Of a DNA stretch of 64,000 nt, positions 41,448 through 48,810 are shown piece after piece. Every line of letters starts with the position of its first letter. Positions within the stretch are counted from its first letter, which is position 1. This DNA is from Streptomyces sp. CBMA291 (GTDB taxonomy: Bacteria > Actinomycetota > Actinomycetes > Streptomycetales > Streptomycetaceae). The stretch lies in NCBI RefSeq assembly GCF_014596525.1, contig NZ_MSJP01000053.1, positions 62,001-126,000 on the forward strand. The letters run 5' to 3'. The position numbers and the translations under genes are program-made. The notes below the pieces were generated by a model. It was not told the origin of the DNA. It did no database searches and saw only the letters and a program-made list of their open reading frames with translations.

Positions 41448-41715
41448 CCGGTACAGGGCGGTTGTAGACGCCGGTACAGGGTGGGTTGGTACGCAGGTAC
41501 AGGGTGCTTCTGTAGACCGGTACAGGGCGAGGTTGCACGCGGGTGCAGGGCCGGTCTCCCGTACGCGGGTCACGGAACAGGTCCCCGTACCCGTGTACAG
41601 GGCGGGTTCCGTACGCGGGTACAGGGCAGGTCCCCTTACGCGGGTACAGGACGGACCCGTACGCCGGTACCGCACTGACCGGGCGCCGGTACCGCTTTGG
41701 CCGGGCGCCTGTACC
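41448..41715. repeat. degenerate 22-26-bp minisatellite with GTAC cores
   Basis: About twelve imperfect units of 22-26 bases follow one another; typical ones read CCGGTACAGGGCGGTTGTAG and CGGGTACAGGGCAGGTCCCC. Most hold a GGTACAGGG core, and later ones decay to GGTACCGC. The array occupies a 698-bp gap (41396-42093). The rest of the gap, about 41716-42080, has no recognised element apart from the ribosome-binding site of the next gene. The absence of distinct spacers and the variable core rule out CRISPR. Confidence 0.85.
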
Positions 41716-42093
41716 GGGCGGCGGCTCTCCGCCCCGTGTGGGCGCGGACGCAAGCGTGGGCCGGGTCCTCACGCCGCGGACCAGGCCCTGTCCACCGCGC
41801 GGTGCGGAGGCCGTGCACCGCGCTGCGGAAGCTTGCCGCGCGTGCCAGGGGTGGACCGGAGGGGGTCGGTACGCGCGAGGGATGCGGGGGTGGTGCTGCG
41901 CCGACACGGCACCACCCGCCGCTCCCCACACTCTCGTCCAGGGGGGCGGTGACGGACAGGGTTGCAAAGGGTTGCAGGATGACCCGAACCGGTCCTCGTC
42001 GGACGGTTTCGAGCGGCACCATGGAGAGCGAACGCTCCGGGCGGCTGCCCTGTGCAGAACCGATACAGCGCCCCGGGTGGCTGGGAGGGACCG

Positions 42094-43401
42094 ATGAACA
42101 ACACGCAGCTCGACATGAAGCGGCTGGCCGCCATGGACGGTGCCCAGGCCACCCGGCTGCTGCGCCGGGTCCGCGAGGAGACTCTCGCGGGCCGCCGGCC
42201 GCCGATCGCGCCCCGGCCCGTCATCGACGCCTCCTGGCAGCGGGTGGCACAGCTCGGTCTCGACCCCGACCGGGGGCGGGACAGTGTGCTGCTGCGCCGC
42301 GACGAGCTGGAGCAGCGGCGCAGGGCCACCCTCCTCGCCGAGGTCCTGGAGACGCTCAACGGCGGACTCGCGGGCATCGCCGACACCACGCTCCAGATCA
42401 TGGTGGTCACCGACGAGCACGGCCGGGTGCTGTGGCGGCAGGGCAACACCTCGGTGATGCGGCGGGCCAACGGCATCTGCCTGGAGGAGGGCGCCGCCTG
42501 GACCGAACACGCCACCGGCACCAACGCGGTCGGCACCGCGCTGGCCCTGGGCCGCGCGGTGCAGGTGCACTCCGCCGAGCACTACGTCGAGTCCCTGCAC
42601 GACTGGACCTGCGCCGCCGCCCCCGTGCACGACCCGCGCGACCGGCGGCTGCTCGGCATCCTGGACGTGAGCGGCCCGGCGTCCACCTTCCATCCGGCGA
42701 TGCTGGCGCTGGTCGGCTCGGTGGCCCGGCTCGCCGAGGCCGAGATGCGGGAGCGGCACCGGGGCGCGGTGGAGCGGCTGCGGTCGGTGGCCGCGCCGAT
42801 CCTGTGCCGGGTGGGCGGCCGGGCGGTCGTGGTGGACGAGCACGGCTGGACGGCGGCGGTGACGGGCCTCGCGCCGGTGGACCGGATCCCGCTGCCGAGG
42901 TCCTTCGCGCCGGGCCGGACGTGGCTGCCCTCCCTCGGGGTGTGCGCGGTGGAGCCACTGCCCGGCGGCTGGCTGCTGCGGGTCGAGGAGGAGGAACCCG
43001 CGACGGCGGAGCCGGAGACGGCGGGCCGGGTGGTACTCGACCTGCGCAAGCCGCGCCGCTGGACGGTGACCGTGACGGGCCCCGCGGGGAGCTGGCAGCA
43101 GGAGCTGAGCCCCCGGCACGCGGAACTCCTCTGCGTCCTGGCGCTGCGCCGGGAGGGACGGACGGCGGCGGAGCTGGCGGAGGACGTGTTCGGCGACCGT
43201 ACGCGGACGGTGACCGTGCGGGCGGAGCTGTCCCGGGTACGCCGGAACCTTGCGGGGGTCCTGGCCCACCGCCCGTACCGCTTCCGCGAGGAGGTCACGG
43301 TGGAGGTGCTGAGCCCGGAGCACCCCTCGGAGCTGCTGCCCCACTCGACGGCCCCGGCGGTCCGGGAGGCGCGCACGGGCCTGCCTCGGCCGGGCCCATG
43401 A
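42094..43401 (+). CDS. GAF-domain transcriptional regulator
   Basis: The 435-residue protein has a GAF sensory domain at about residues 80-230 (TTLQIMVVTDEHGRVLWRQG, GAAWTEHATGTNAVGTALAL, HDWTCAAAPVHDPRDRRLLG). This is the style of AcoR-type activators but without the AAA+ module. A C-terminal winged-helix-like segment (LSPRHAELLCVLALRREGRT, AELAEDVFGDRTRTVTVR) probably binds DNA. ATG 42094 has GGAGGGA four bases upstream. Ligand and targets are unknown. The gene stands alone between two repeat tracts. Confidence 0.82.
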   Translation: MNNTQLDMKRLAAMDGAQATRLLRRVREETLAGRRPPIAPRPVIDASWQRVAQLGLDPDRGRDSVLLRRDELEQRRRATLLAEVLETLNGGLAGIADTTLQIMVVTDEHGRVLWRQGNTSVMRRANGICLEEGAAWTEHATGTNAVGTALALGRAVQVHSAEHYVESLHDWTCAAAPVHDPRDRRLLGILDVSGPASTFHPAMLALVGSVARLAEAEMRERHRGAVERLRSVAAPILCRVGGRAVVVDEHGWTAAVTGLAPVDRIPLPRSFAPGRTWLPSLGVCAVEPLPGGWLLRVEEEEPATAEPETAGRVVLDLRKPRRWTVTVTGPAGSWQQELSPRHAELLCVLALRREGRTAAELAEDVFGDRTRTVTVRAELSRVRRNLAGVLAHRPYRFREEVTVEVLSPEHPSELLPHSTAPAVREARTGLPRPGP

Positions 43402-43406
43402 GGCCG

Positions 43407-43476
43407 GTGCTCCGGTCCCCATTCCTCGATCCCCGTTCCTCGGTCCCCGTTCCTCGATCCCCGTTCTCCGTTCCCC
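43407..43476. repeat. 14-bp tandem repeat directly after the GAF regulator gene
   Basis: Five units of 14 bases, best copy GTTCCTCGATCCCC, begin six bases after the stop codon. A G-poor CCCCGCCCCG tract follows. The rest of the 270-bp gap (43402-43671) contains C-rich sequence and no visible gene. Confidence 0.8.
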
Positions 43477-43671
43477 GCCCCGCCCCGCCCCGCCCCCGGC
43501 GGATGGATCAAGGACGTCGATCCGACCCGGCAGCGCCCTGAGCGAACCACCACCCGCCACCCGGCCGGGCCCCGCGTCCGCCCGGCCGCGTCCGCCCGGC
43601 CCCGCGACCGCCCGCGCGCCTGTCGGCGACCCCGGTCGTCGCAGCTCAAGGTCGCGTGATGCGATGGCCCC

Positions 43672-44241
43672 ATGCGCATCACTCTCACCACGTGGTCCCT
43701 TGAGCAGACCTCGCCGTCCGATCTCCGGCCCTCCCCCGCCCCGGCGGGCGGTGACCTCACGGTCGTCCGTGCCGCGGTCCCCTCCCCCGAGTACAGCCGC
43801 TTCCTCTATACGGCGGTCGGCGGCGACATCCGCTGGAACGACCGGCTGCCCCTGTCGTACGAGCAGTGGCAGGAGGTCGTCGAGAAGCCGGGCACCGAGA
43901 CCTGGGTGGCGTACGAGAGGGGGACGCCCGCCGGGTACGTGGAGCTGGAAGCCCAGCCCGACGGAGTGGTGGAGATCGTCTACTTCGGTCTGATCCCGGC
44001 CTTCCGGGGGCGCGGGATCGGTGGGCACCTTCTGTCGTACGGCGTGGCGCGCGCCTGGGACCTGGCCGAGCGGTGGCCGGAGCGCGAGGAGACCAAGCGC
44101 GTCTGGCTGCACACCTGTTCGCTCGACGGCCCGCACGCGATGGCCAACTACGAGCGGCGCGGCTTCCGGCTCTTCGACACCAAGGTGGAGGAGGTCGAGG
44201 AGTCGCAGACCCCCGGTCCGTGGCCGGGGGCGTACGCCTAG
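43672..44241 (+). CDS. GNAT-family N-acetyltransferase
   Basis: The 189-residue protein has the acetyl-CoA-binding motif IPAFRGRGIGGHLL (R-G-R-G-I-G) near residue 110. EIVYFGLIPAFRG precedes it and HAMANYERRGFRLFDTKVEE follows, all classical GNAT landmarks. It transfers an acetyl group from acetyl-CoA to an unidentified amine. The strong hairpin at 44392-44415 ends the transcript. Confidence 0.88.
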   Translation: MRITLTTWSLEQTSPSDLRPSPAPAGGDLTVVRAAVPSPEYSRFLYTAVGGDIRWNDRLPLSYEQWQEVVEKPGTETWVAYERGTPAGYVELEAQPDGVVEIVYFGLIPAFRGRGIGGHLLSYGVARAWDLAERWPEREETKRVWLHTCSLDGPHAMANYERRGFRLFDTKVEEVEESQTPGPWPGAYA

Positions 44242-44391
44242 ACCGCGCTTCCCGCCGCCGGACGGGGCCGGTCCGGCGGCGGGTCCGGCCCGGCGGACGG
44301 ACCGTTCCGGCGGCGGGTCCCGGTGGCGGTCCGGGAGCGGGCTCGGGCCTCGCGCGGAAGGCCGCGCGGTACGGACCATCGCAGACCGGTG

Positions 44392-44415
44392 AAGGGGCCC
44401 TGATCAGGGCCCCTT
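44392..44415 (+). terminator. terminator before the sulfur operon
   Basis: AAGGGGCCCT and AGGGCCCCTT form a perfect 10-bp stem on a GATC loop, followed by a short TTC. It lies 150 bases after the GNAT stop and isolates the sulfur operon promoter. Confidence 0.75.
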
Positions 44416-44468
44416 TCGCGTGACCCAGGGCACACGGTCTCATCAAGCGAGACGACTACGTCCGCATC

Positions 44469-44493
44469 TTGGACGATGCTGGACTGAGTCCAA
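44469..44493. promoter_or_regulatory. candidate sulfur-operon operator
   Basis: TGGACT-G-AGTCCA (44480-44492) is a perfect 13-base palindrome, and an extra TTGGAC half-site at 44469-44474 is repeated in inverted form by GTCCAA (44488-44493). It lies 23 bases before the leader-peptide ATG, where a repressor of sulfur assimilation could act. The binding protein is unknown. Confidence 0.5.
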
Positions 44494-44515
44494 ACTCCCG
44501 TGACACGCTTCCGTC

Positions 44516-44599
44516 ATGTCTGGAACTGGAATTGCCTTGGTGAGTCGGCGGCACGTCGACCTCGGCCGCATGTCCAGCGCCATCTGTCCGGCGCGCTGA
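44516..44599 (+). CDS. leader peptide of the sulfur assimilation operon (27 residues)
   Basis: This ATG-initiated ORF has the core RRHVDLGRMSSAIC and stops after CPAR. This pattern is seen in small actinobacterial leader peptides placed before sulfur-metabolism genes. It ends 138 bases before the sulfite reductase start. The near-terminal Cys is suited to sensing charged Cys-tRNA through ribosome stalling. A conserved RRHVDL motif makes chance unlikely. No convincing ribosome-binding site precedes it, so it may be leaderless or weakly translated. The sensing mechanism is inferred. Confidence 0.75.
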   Translation: MSGTGIALVSRRHVDLGRMSSAICPAR

Positions 44600-44737
44600 G
44601 AGAACCAGCACCGCCGCGATTTCTTTACTCTGCCCGACTCTGCCCCACCCTGCTGCGCACTGACGCGCCACCCTCTGACCTGAGCGCGAGTGTGCAGGTC
44701 AGAGCCGCCCTCTCGCAGTCCCGAAGGACAAGACGCC

Positions 44738-46435
44738 ATGGCCGCCACCCCGGAAAATCCCACTCCCGCCGCCGCACGCCGCAAGACCGGGCGCCACCGT
44801 GGCGAGGGTCAGTGGGCCGCGGGGCACTTCACCCCGCTGAACGGCAATGAGCAGTTCAAGAAGGACGACGACGGTCTCAATGTGCGGACACGTATTGAGA
44901 CGGTCTACTCGAAGCGCGGCTTCGACTCCATCGACCCCAACGACCTGCGCGGACGCATGCGTTGGTGGGGCCTCTACACCCAGCGCAAGCAGGGTCTGGA
45001 CGGCACCAAGACGGGCGTCCTGGAGCCGGAAGAGCTGGACGACGAGTACTTCATGCTCCGGGTCCGCATCGACGGCGGCCGACTGACCACCGAGCAGCTG
45101 CGGGTCATCGGCGAGATCTCGGAGGAATTCGCCCGGGGCACCGCCGACATCACGGACCGTCAGAACGTCCAGTACCACTGGATCCGCATCGAGGACGTCC
45201 CCGAGATCTGGAACCGTCTGGAAGCGGTCGGCCTGTCCACCACCGAGGCCTGCGGCGACACCCCGCGTACCATCCTCGGCTCGCCCGTGGCCGGCATCGC
45301 GGCCGACGAGATCATCGACGGCACCCCCGCCGTCGAGGAGATCTACCGCCGGATCGTCGGCAACCCGGACTACTCCAACCTGCCCCGCAAGTTCAAGACC
45401 GCGATCTCCGGCTCGCCGCTGCTCGACGTGGCGCACGAGATCAACGACATCGCCTTCGTCGGCGTCCACCACCCCGAGCACGGCCCCGGCTTCGACGTCT
45501 GGGTCGGCGGCGGTCTCTCGACCAACCCCAAGCTCGGTGTCCGGCTTGGCACTTGGGTCTCGCTCGACGAGGTCGCCGACGTCCACGAGGGCGTCATCTC
45601 GATCTTCCGCGACCACGGCTACCGCCGCCTGCGCAACCGCGCCCGGCTGAAGTTCCTCGTCGCCGACTGGGGCCCGGAGAAGTTCCGTCAGGTCCTGGAG
45701 GACGAGTACCTGGGCCGCAAGCTGACCGACGGCCCCGCACCCGAGGACCCCGCCGGCCGCTGGCGCGACCACGTCGGCGTCCACCGGCAGCGGGACGGCA
45801 AGTTCTACGTCGGCTTCGCGCCGCGCGTCGGCCGGGTCGACGGCACCACCCTGACGAAGATCGCCGCCATCGCCGAGAGCCACGGCTCCGGCCGGGTCCG
45901 CACCACCACCGAGCAGAAGATGCTCGTCCTCGACGTCGAGGAGGCGCAGGTCGACTCGATCGTCGCCGCCCTTGAGGCGCTGGACCTGCGGGTCTCCCCC
46001 TCGCCGTTCCGGCGCGGCACGATGGCCTGCACCGGCATCGAGTTCTGCAAGCTCGCCATCGTCGAGACCAAGGGGCGCGGCTCCTCGCTCATCGACGAAC
46101 TGGAGCGCCGCGTACCGGACTTCGACGAGCCGCTGACCATCAACATCAACGGCTGCCCGAACGCCTGCGCCCGCATCCAGGTCGCGGACATCGGCCTCAA
46201 GGGCCAGCTCGTCCTGGACGACCAGGGCAACCGGGTCGAGGGCTACCAGGTGCACCTCGGCGGCGCGCTCGGCCTTGAGGCCGGGTTCGGCCGCAAGGTC
46301 CGCGGCCTCAAGGTCACCGCCACCGAGCTTCCGGACTACGTGGAGCGGCTGCTCAAGCGCTTCCAGTCGGAGCGCGAGAACGGCGAGCGCTTCGCCGTCT
46401 GGGCCTCCCGCGCGTCGGAGGAGGCCCTCTCGTGA
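44738..46435 (+). CDS. ferredoxin-dependent sulfite/nitrite reductase (siroheme, [4Fe-4S])
   Basis: The 565-residue enzyme reduces sulfite to sulfide with six electrons. The cluster/siroheme motifs are TACTGIEFCKLA-type CTGIEFCKL and NINGCPNACARIQ, giving C-x5-C and C-x3-C ligands. Arg/Lys residues for sulfite binding are in NVQYHWIRIED. A Tyr in WWGLYTQRKQGLD and a Cys in TTEACGDTPRT match the Tyr-Cys pair known in mycobacterial SirA, which favours sulfite over nitrite. It is the first gene of a tightly overlapping operon. ATG 44738 was taken; the ribosome-binding site CGAAGGAC lies ten bases upstream. Confidence 0.93.
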   Translation: MAATPENPTPAAARRKTGRHRGEGQWAAGHFTPLNGNEQFKKDDDGLNVRTRIETVYSKRGFDSIDPNDLRGRMRWWGLYTQRKQGLDGTKTGVLEPEELDDEYFMLRVRIDGGRLTTEQLRVIGEISEEFARGTADITDRQNVQYHWIRIEDVPEIWNRLEAVGLSTTEACGDTPRTILGSPVAGIAADEIIDGTPAVEEIYRRIVGNPDYSNLPRKFKTAISGSPLLDVAHEINDIAFVGVHHPEHGPGFDVWVGGGLSTNPKLGVRLGTWVSLDEVADVHEGVISIFRDHGYRRLRNRARLKFLVADWGPEKFRQVLEDEYLGRKLTDGPAPEDPAGRWRDHVGVHRQRDGKFYVGFAPRVGRVDGTTLTKIAAIAESHGSGRVRTTTEQKMLVLDVEEAQVDSIVAALEALDLRVSPSPFRRGTMACTGIEFCKLAIVETKGRGSSLIDELERRVPDFDEPLTININGCPNACARIQVADIGLKGQLVLDDQGNRVEGYQVHLGGALGLEAGFGRKVRGLKVTATELPDYVERLLKRFQSERENGERFAVWASRASEEALS

Positions 46436-46611
46436 GCGAGCGTGCCGCCCCGTTCCACTGCCCCTACTGCGGCGACGAGGACCTGCGTCCGGGCGAGCAG
46501 GGTCACGGCGCCTGGGAATGCGCCGCGTGCAGCCGAGCCTTCCAGTTGAAGTTCCTGGGGCTGCTCGCCCCGGGTACTTCGAGCAACACCCCTGGAAGGG
46601 AAGAGATATGA
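46432..46611 (+). CDS. small Zn-ribbon protein in the sulfur operon (59 residues)
   Basis: This small gene overlaps sulfite reductase by four bases (GTGA) and cysH by four (ATGA). The protein has two CxxC knuckles, HCPYC (Cys10, Cys13) and WECAACSRAF (Cys30, Cys33), and a hydrophobic LKFLGLL segment. Spacing of 17 residues is typical of a single zinc ribbon or a rubredoxin-like iron site. The interlocked position, coupled on both sides, says it is translated. A role as partner of sulfite reductase or APS reductase is inference; the family function is unknown to me. Confidence 0.8.
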   Translation: MSERAAPFHCPYCGDEDLRPGEQGHGAWECAACSRAFQLKFLGLLAPGTSSNTPGREEI

Positions 46612-47315
46612 CGATCGCCCAGGACGCCACGACGGACGAACTCAAGGCGCTCGCCGAGCAGGCGGGCCGCGACCTGGAGGACGCCTCCCCGCTGGAGATC
46701 ATCCGGTGGGCCGTGGACACCTTCGGCGAGGACTTCTGCGTCACCTCCTCCATGGAGGACGCGGTCGTCGCCCACCTCGCCTCCCGCGTCCGGCCCGGCG
46801 TGGACGTCGTCTTCCTCGACACCGGCTACCACTTCGAGGAGACCATCGGCACCCGCGACGCCGTGGACGCCGTCATGGACGTCCGCGTCATCACCCTGAC
46901 CCCGCGTCAGACCGTGGCCGAGCAGGACGCCGAGTACGGCCCGAAGCTGCACGACCGCGACCCCGACCTGTGCTGCGCGCTGCGCAAGGTCAAGCCCCTC
47001 GAAGAGGGTCTGACCCGCTACCGCGCGTGGGCGACGGGTCTGCGCCGCGACGAGTCCCCCACCCGGGCGAACACCCCGGTCGTCGGCTGGGACGAGAAGC
47101 GGCGGAAGGTCAAGGTCTCCCCCATCGCCCGCTGGACGCAGGACGACGTCGACGCGTACGTCACCGAGCACGGTGTCCTCACCAACCCGCTCCTCATGGA
47201 CGGGTACCCCTCCGTCGGCTGCGCCCCCTGCACCCGCCGCGTCCTGGAGGGCGAGGACGCCCGCGCCGGACGCTGGGCGGGACGGGCCAAGACGGAATGC
47301 GGGCTGCACGGATGA
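46608..47315 (+). CDS. cysH: phosphoadenylyl/adenylyl-sulfate reductase
   Basis: The 235-residue enzyme reduces APS (or PAPS) to sulfite. It shows VTSSMEDAVVAHL as the PP-loop-like nucleotide region, and FLDTGYHFEETI. DLCCALRKVKPLE and YPSVGCAPCTRRV are the cysteine pairs that bind a [4Fe-4S] cluster in APS reductases. The C-terminal ECGLHG carries the catalytic Cys. The cluster cysteines favour APS as substrate. ATG 46608 overlaps the stop of the Zn-ribbon gene. Confidence 0.94.
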   Translation: MTIAQDATTDELKALAEQAGRDLEDASPLEIIRWAVDTFGEDFCVTSSMEDAVVAHLASRVRPGVDVVFLDTGYHFEETIGTRDAVDAVMDVRVITLTPRQTVAEQDAEYGPKLHDRDPDLCCALRKVKPLEEGLTRYRAWATGLRRDESPTRANTPVVGWDEKRRKVKVSPIARWTQDDVDAYVTEHGVLTNPLLMDGYPSVGCAPCTRRVLEGEDARAGRWAGRAKTECGLHG

Positions 47316-47344
47316 CGGACACTCAGGAAATTCAGGAGAAGCAC

Positions 47345-47878
47345 GTGACGGGCGCCACCATCTGGCTCACCGGCCTGCCGAGCGCCGGGAAGACCACCAT
47401 CGCGTACGAGCTGGCGGGCCGGCTCCGCGAGGAGGGCCACCGCGTCGAGGTCCTCGACGGCGACGAGATCCGCGAGTTCCTCTCGGCCGGCCTCGGCTTC
47501 AGCCGCGAGGACCGCCACACCAACGTCCAGCGCATCGGCTTCGTCGCCGAACTGCTCGCCTCGCAGGGCGTCCAGGTCCTCGTGCCCGTCATCGCCCCGT
47601 ACGCCGACAGCCGCGAGGCCGTCCGCAAGCGCCATCAGGCCGAGGGCACCGCCTTCGTCGAGGTGCATGTGGCGACCCCGGTGGAGGTGTGCTCGGTCCG
47701 CGACGTGAAGGGTCTCTACGCCAAGCAGGCCGCGGGCGAGATCAGCGGCCTCACCGGTGTCGACGACCCCTACGAGGCGCCACAGACGCCCGATCTGCGG
47801 ATCGAGTCCCAGAACCAGACCGTGCAGGAGTCCGCGGCGCAGCTCCACGCGCTGCTCACCGAGAGGGGTCTGCTGTGA
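47345..47878 (+). CDS. cysC: adenylyl-sulfate kinase
   Basis: The 177-residue P-loop kinase phosphorylates APS to PAPS. GLPSAGKTTIA is the Walker A motif, and VLDGDEIREFLSAGLGFSRE and RHTNVQRIGFVAELLA are CysC signatures. I chose GTG 47345, which has AGGAG six bases upstream and gives the usual length. ATG 47312 overlaps the cysH stop (ATGA) and would add 11 residues, so coupled initiation there is possible. Its presence beside an APS-type CysH suggests PAPS is needed for other uses. Confidence 0.9.
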   Translation: MTGATIWLTGLPSAGKTTIAYELAGRLREEGHRVEVLDGDEIREFLSAGLGFSREDRHTNVQRIGFVAELLASQGVQVLVPVIAPYADSREAVRKRHQAEGTAFVEVHVATPVEVCSVRDVKGLYAKQAAGEISGLTGVDDPYEAPQTPDLRIESQNQTVQESAAQLHALLTERGLL

Positions 47879-48810
47879 CCACCGTTGCCCAAGCCCACGA
47901 CGCGACGGACACCCCGTTCGCGCTGTCTCACCTCGACTCCCTGGAGTCGGAGGCCGTGCACATCTTCCGTGAGGTGGCGGGCGAGTTCGAGCGGCCGGTG
48001 ATCCTTTTCTCCGGCGGCAAGGACTCCATCGTCATGCTGCACCTGGCGCTGAAGGCGTTCGCCCCCGCGGCGGTCCCCTTCTCGCTGCTGCACGTGGACA
48101 CCGGGCACAACTTCCCCGAGGTCCTGGAGTACCGCGACCGGGTCGTCGCCCGGCACGGGCTGCGGCTGCACGTCGCCTCCGTACAGGAGTACATCGACGC
48201 CGGGAAGCTCCGCGAGCGCCCCGACGGCACCCGCAACCCCCTCCAGACCGTCCCGCTGACCGAGGCGATCCAGGAGCACCGCTTCGACGCCGTCTTCGGC
48301 GGCGGGCGGCGCGACGAGGAGAAGGCGCGGGCGAAGGAGCGGGTGTTCTCGCTCCGGGACGAGTTCTCCCAGTGGGACCCGCGCCGCCAGCGCCCCGAGC
48401 TGTGGCAGCTCTACAACGGCCGGCACGCCCCCGGCGAGCACGTCCGGGTCTTCCCGCTCTCCAACTGGACCGAGCTGGACGTCTGGCAGTACATCCAGCG
48501 GGAGGAGATCGACCTCCCGGAGATCTACTTCGCGCACGAGCGCGAGGTGTTCGCCCGGAACGGGATGTGGCTGACGGCCGGCGACTGGGGCGGCCCGAAG
48601 GAGTCGGAGACGGTCGAGACCCGTCTCGTCCGCTACCGCACCGTGGGCGACATGTCCTGCACCGGCGCGGTGGACTCCGCCGCCGTCACGCTCGACGACG
48701 TGATCACCGAGATCGCCGCCTCCCGGCTCACCGAACGGGGCGCGACCCGCGCCGACGACAAGATGTCCGAGGCCGCGATGGAAGACCGCAAGCGCGAAGG
48801 GTACTTCTAA
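47875..48810 (+). CDS. cysD: sulfate adenylyltransferase, small subunit
   Basis: The 311-residue PP-loop ATP sulfurylase subunit has SGGKDSIVMLHLALKAF near residue 45 as the PP-loop. FSLLHVDTGHNFPEVLEYRD and FGGGRRDEEKARAKER follow, and GDMSCTGAV lies near the C-terminus. With CysN it makes APS from ATP and sulfate. Its GTG overlaps the cysC stop (GTGA). Confidence 0.96.
   Translation: MTTVAQAHDATDTPFALSHLDSLESEAVHIFREVAGEFERPVILFSGGKDSIVMLHLALKAFAPAAVPFSLLHVDTGHNFPEVLEYRDRVVARHGLRLHVASVQEYIDAGKLRERPDGTRNPLQTVPLTEAIQEHRFDAVFGGGRRDEEKARAKERVFSLRDEFSQWDPRRQRPELWQLYNGRHAPGEHVRVFPLSNWTELDVWQYIQREEIDLPEIYFAHEREVFARNGMWLTAGDWGGPKESETVETRLVRYRTVGDMSCTGAVDSAAVTLDDVITEIAASRLTERGATRADDKMSEAAMEDRKREGYF

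Noticed and set aside
41448-41715. Repeat array considered as a CRISPR
   Set aside because: Units are contiguous and degenerate with no unique spacers of constant length, and no cas genes are present.
41396-44379. Minus-strand frame of nearly 1000 codons across the repeat gap and GAF gene
   Set aside because: The frame stays open because repeats lack stops; it covers two good plus-strand genes and translates to low-complexity peptide.
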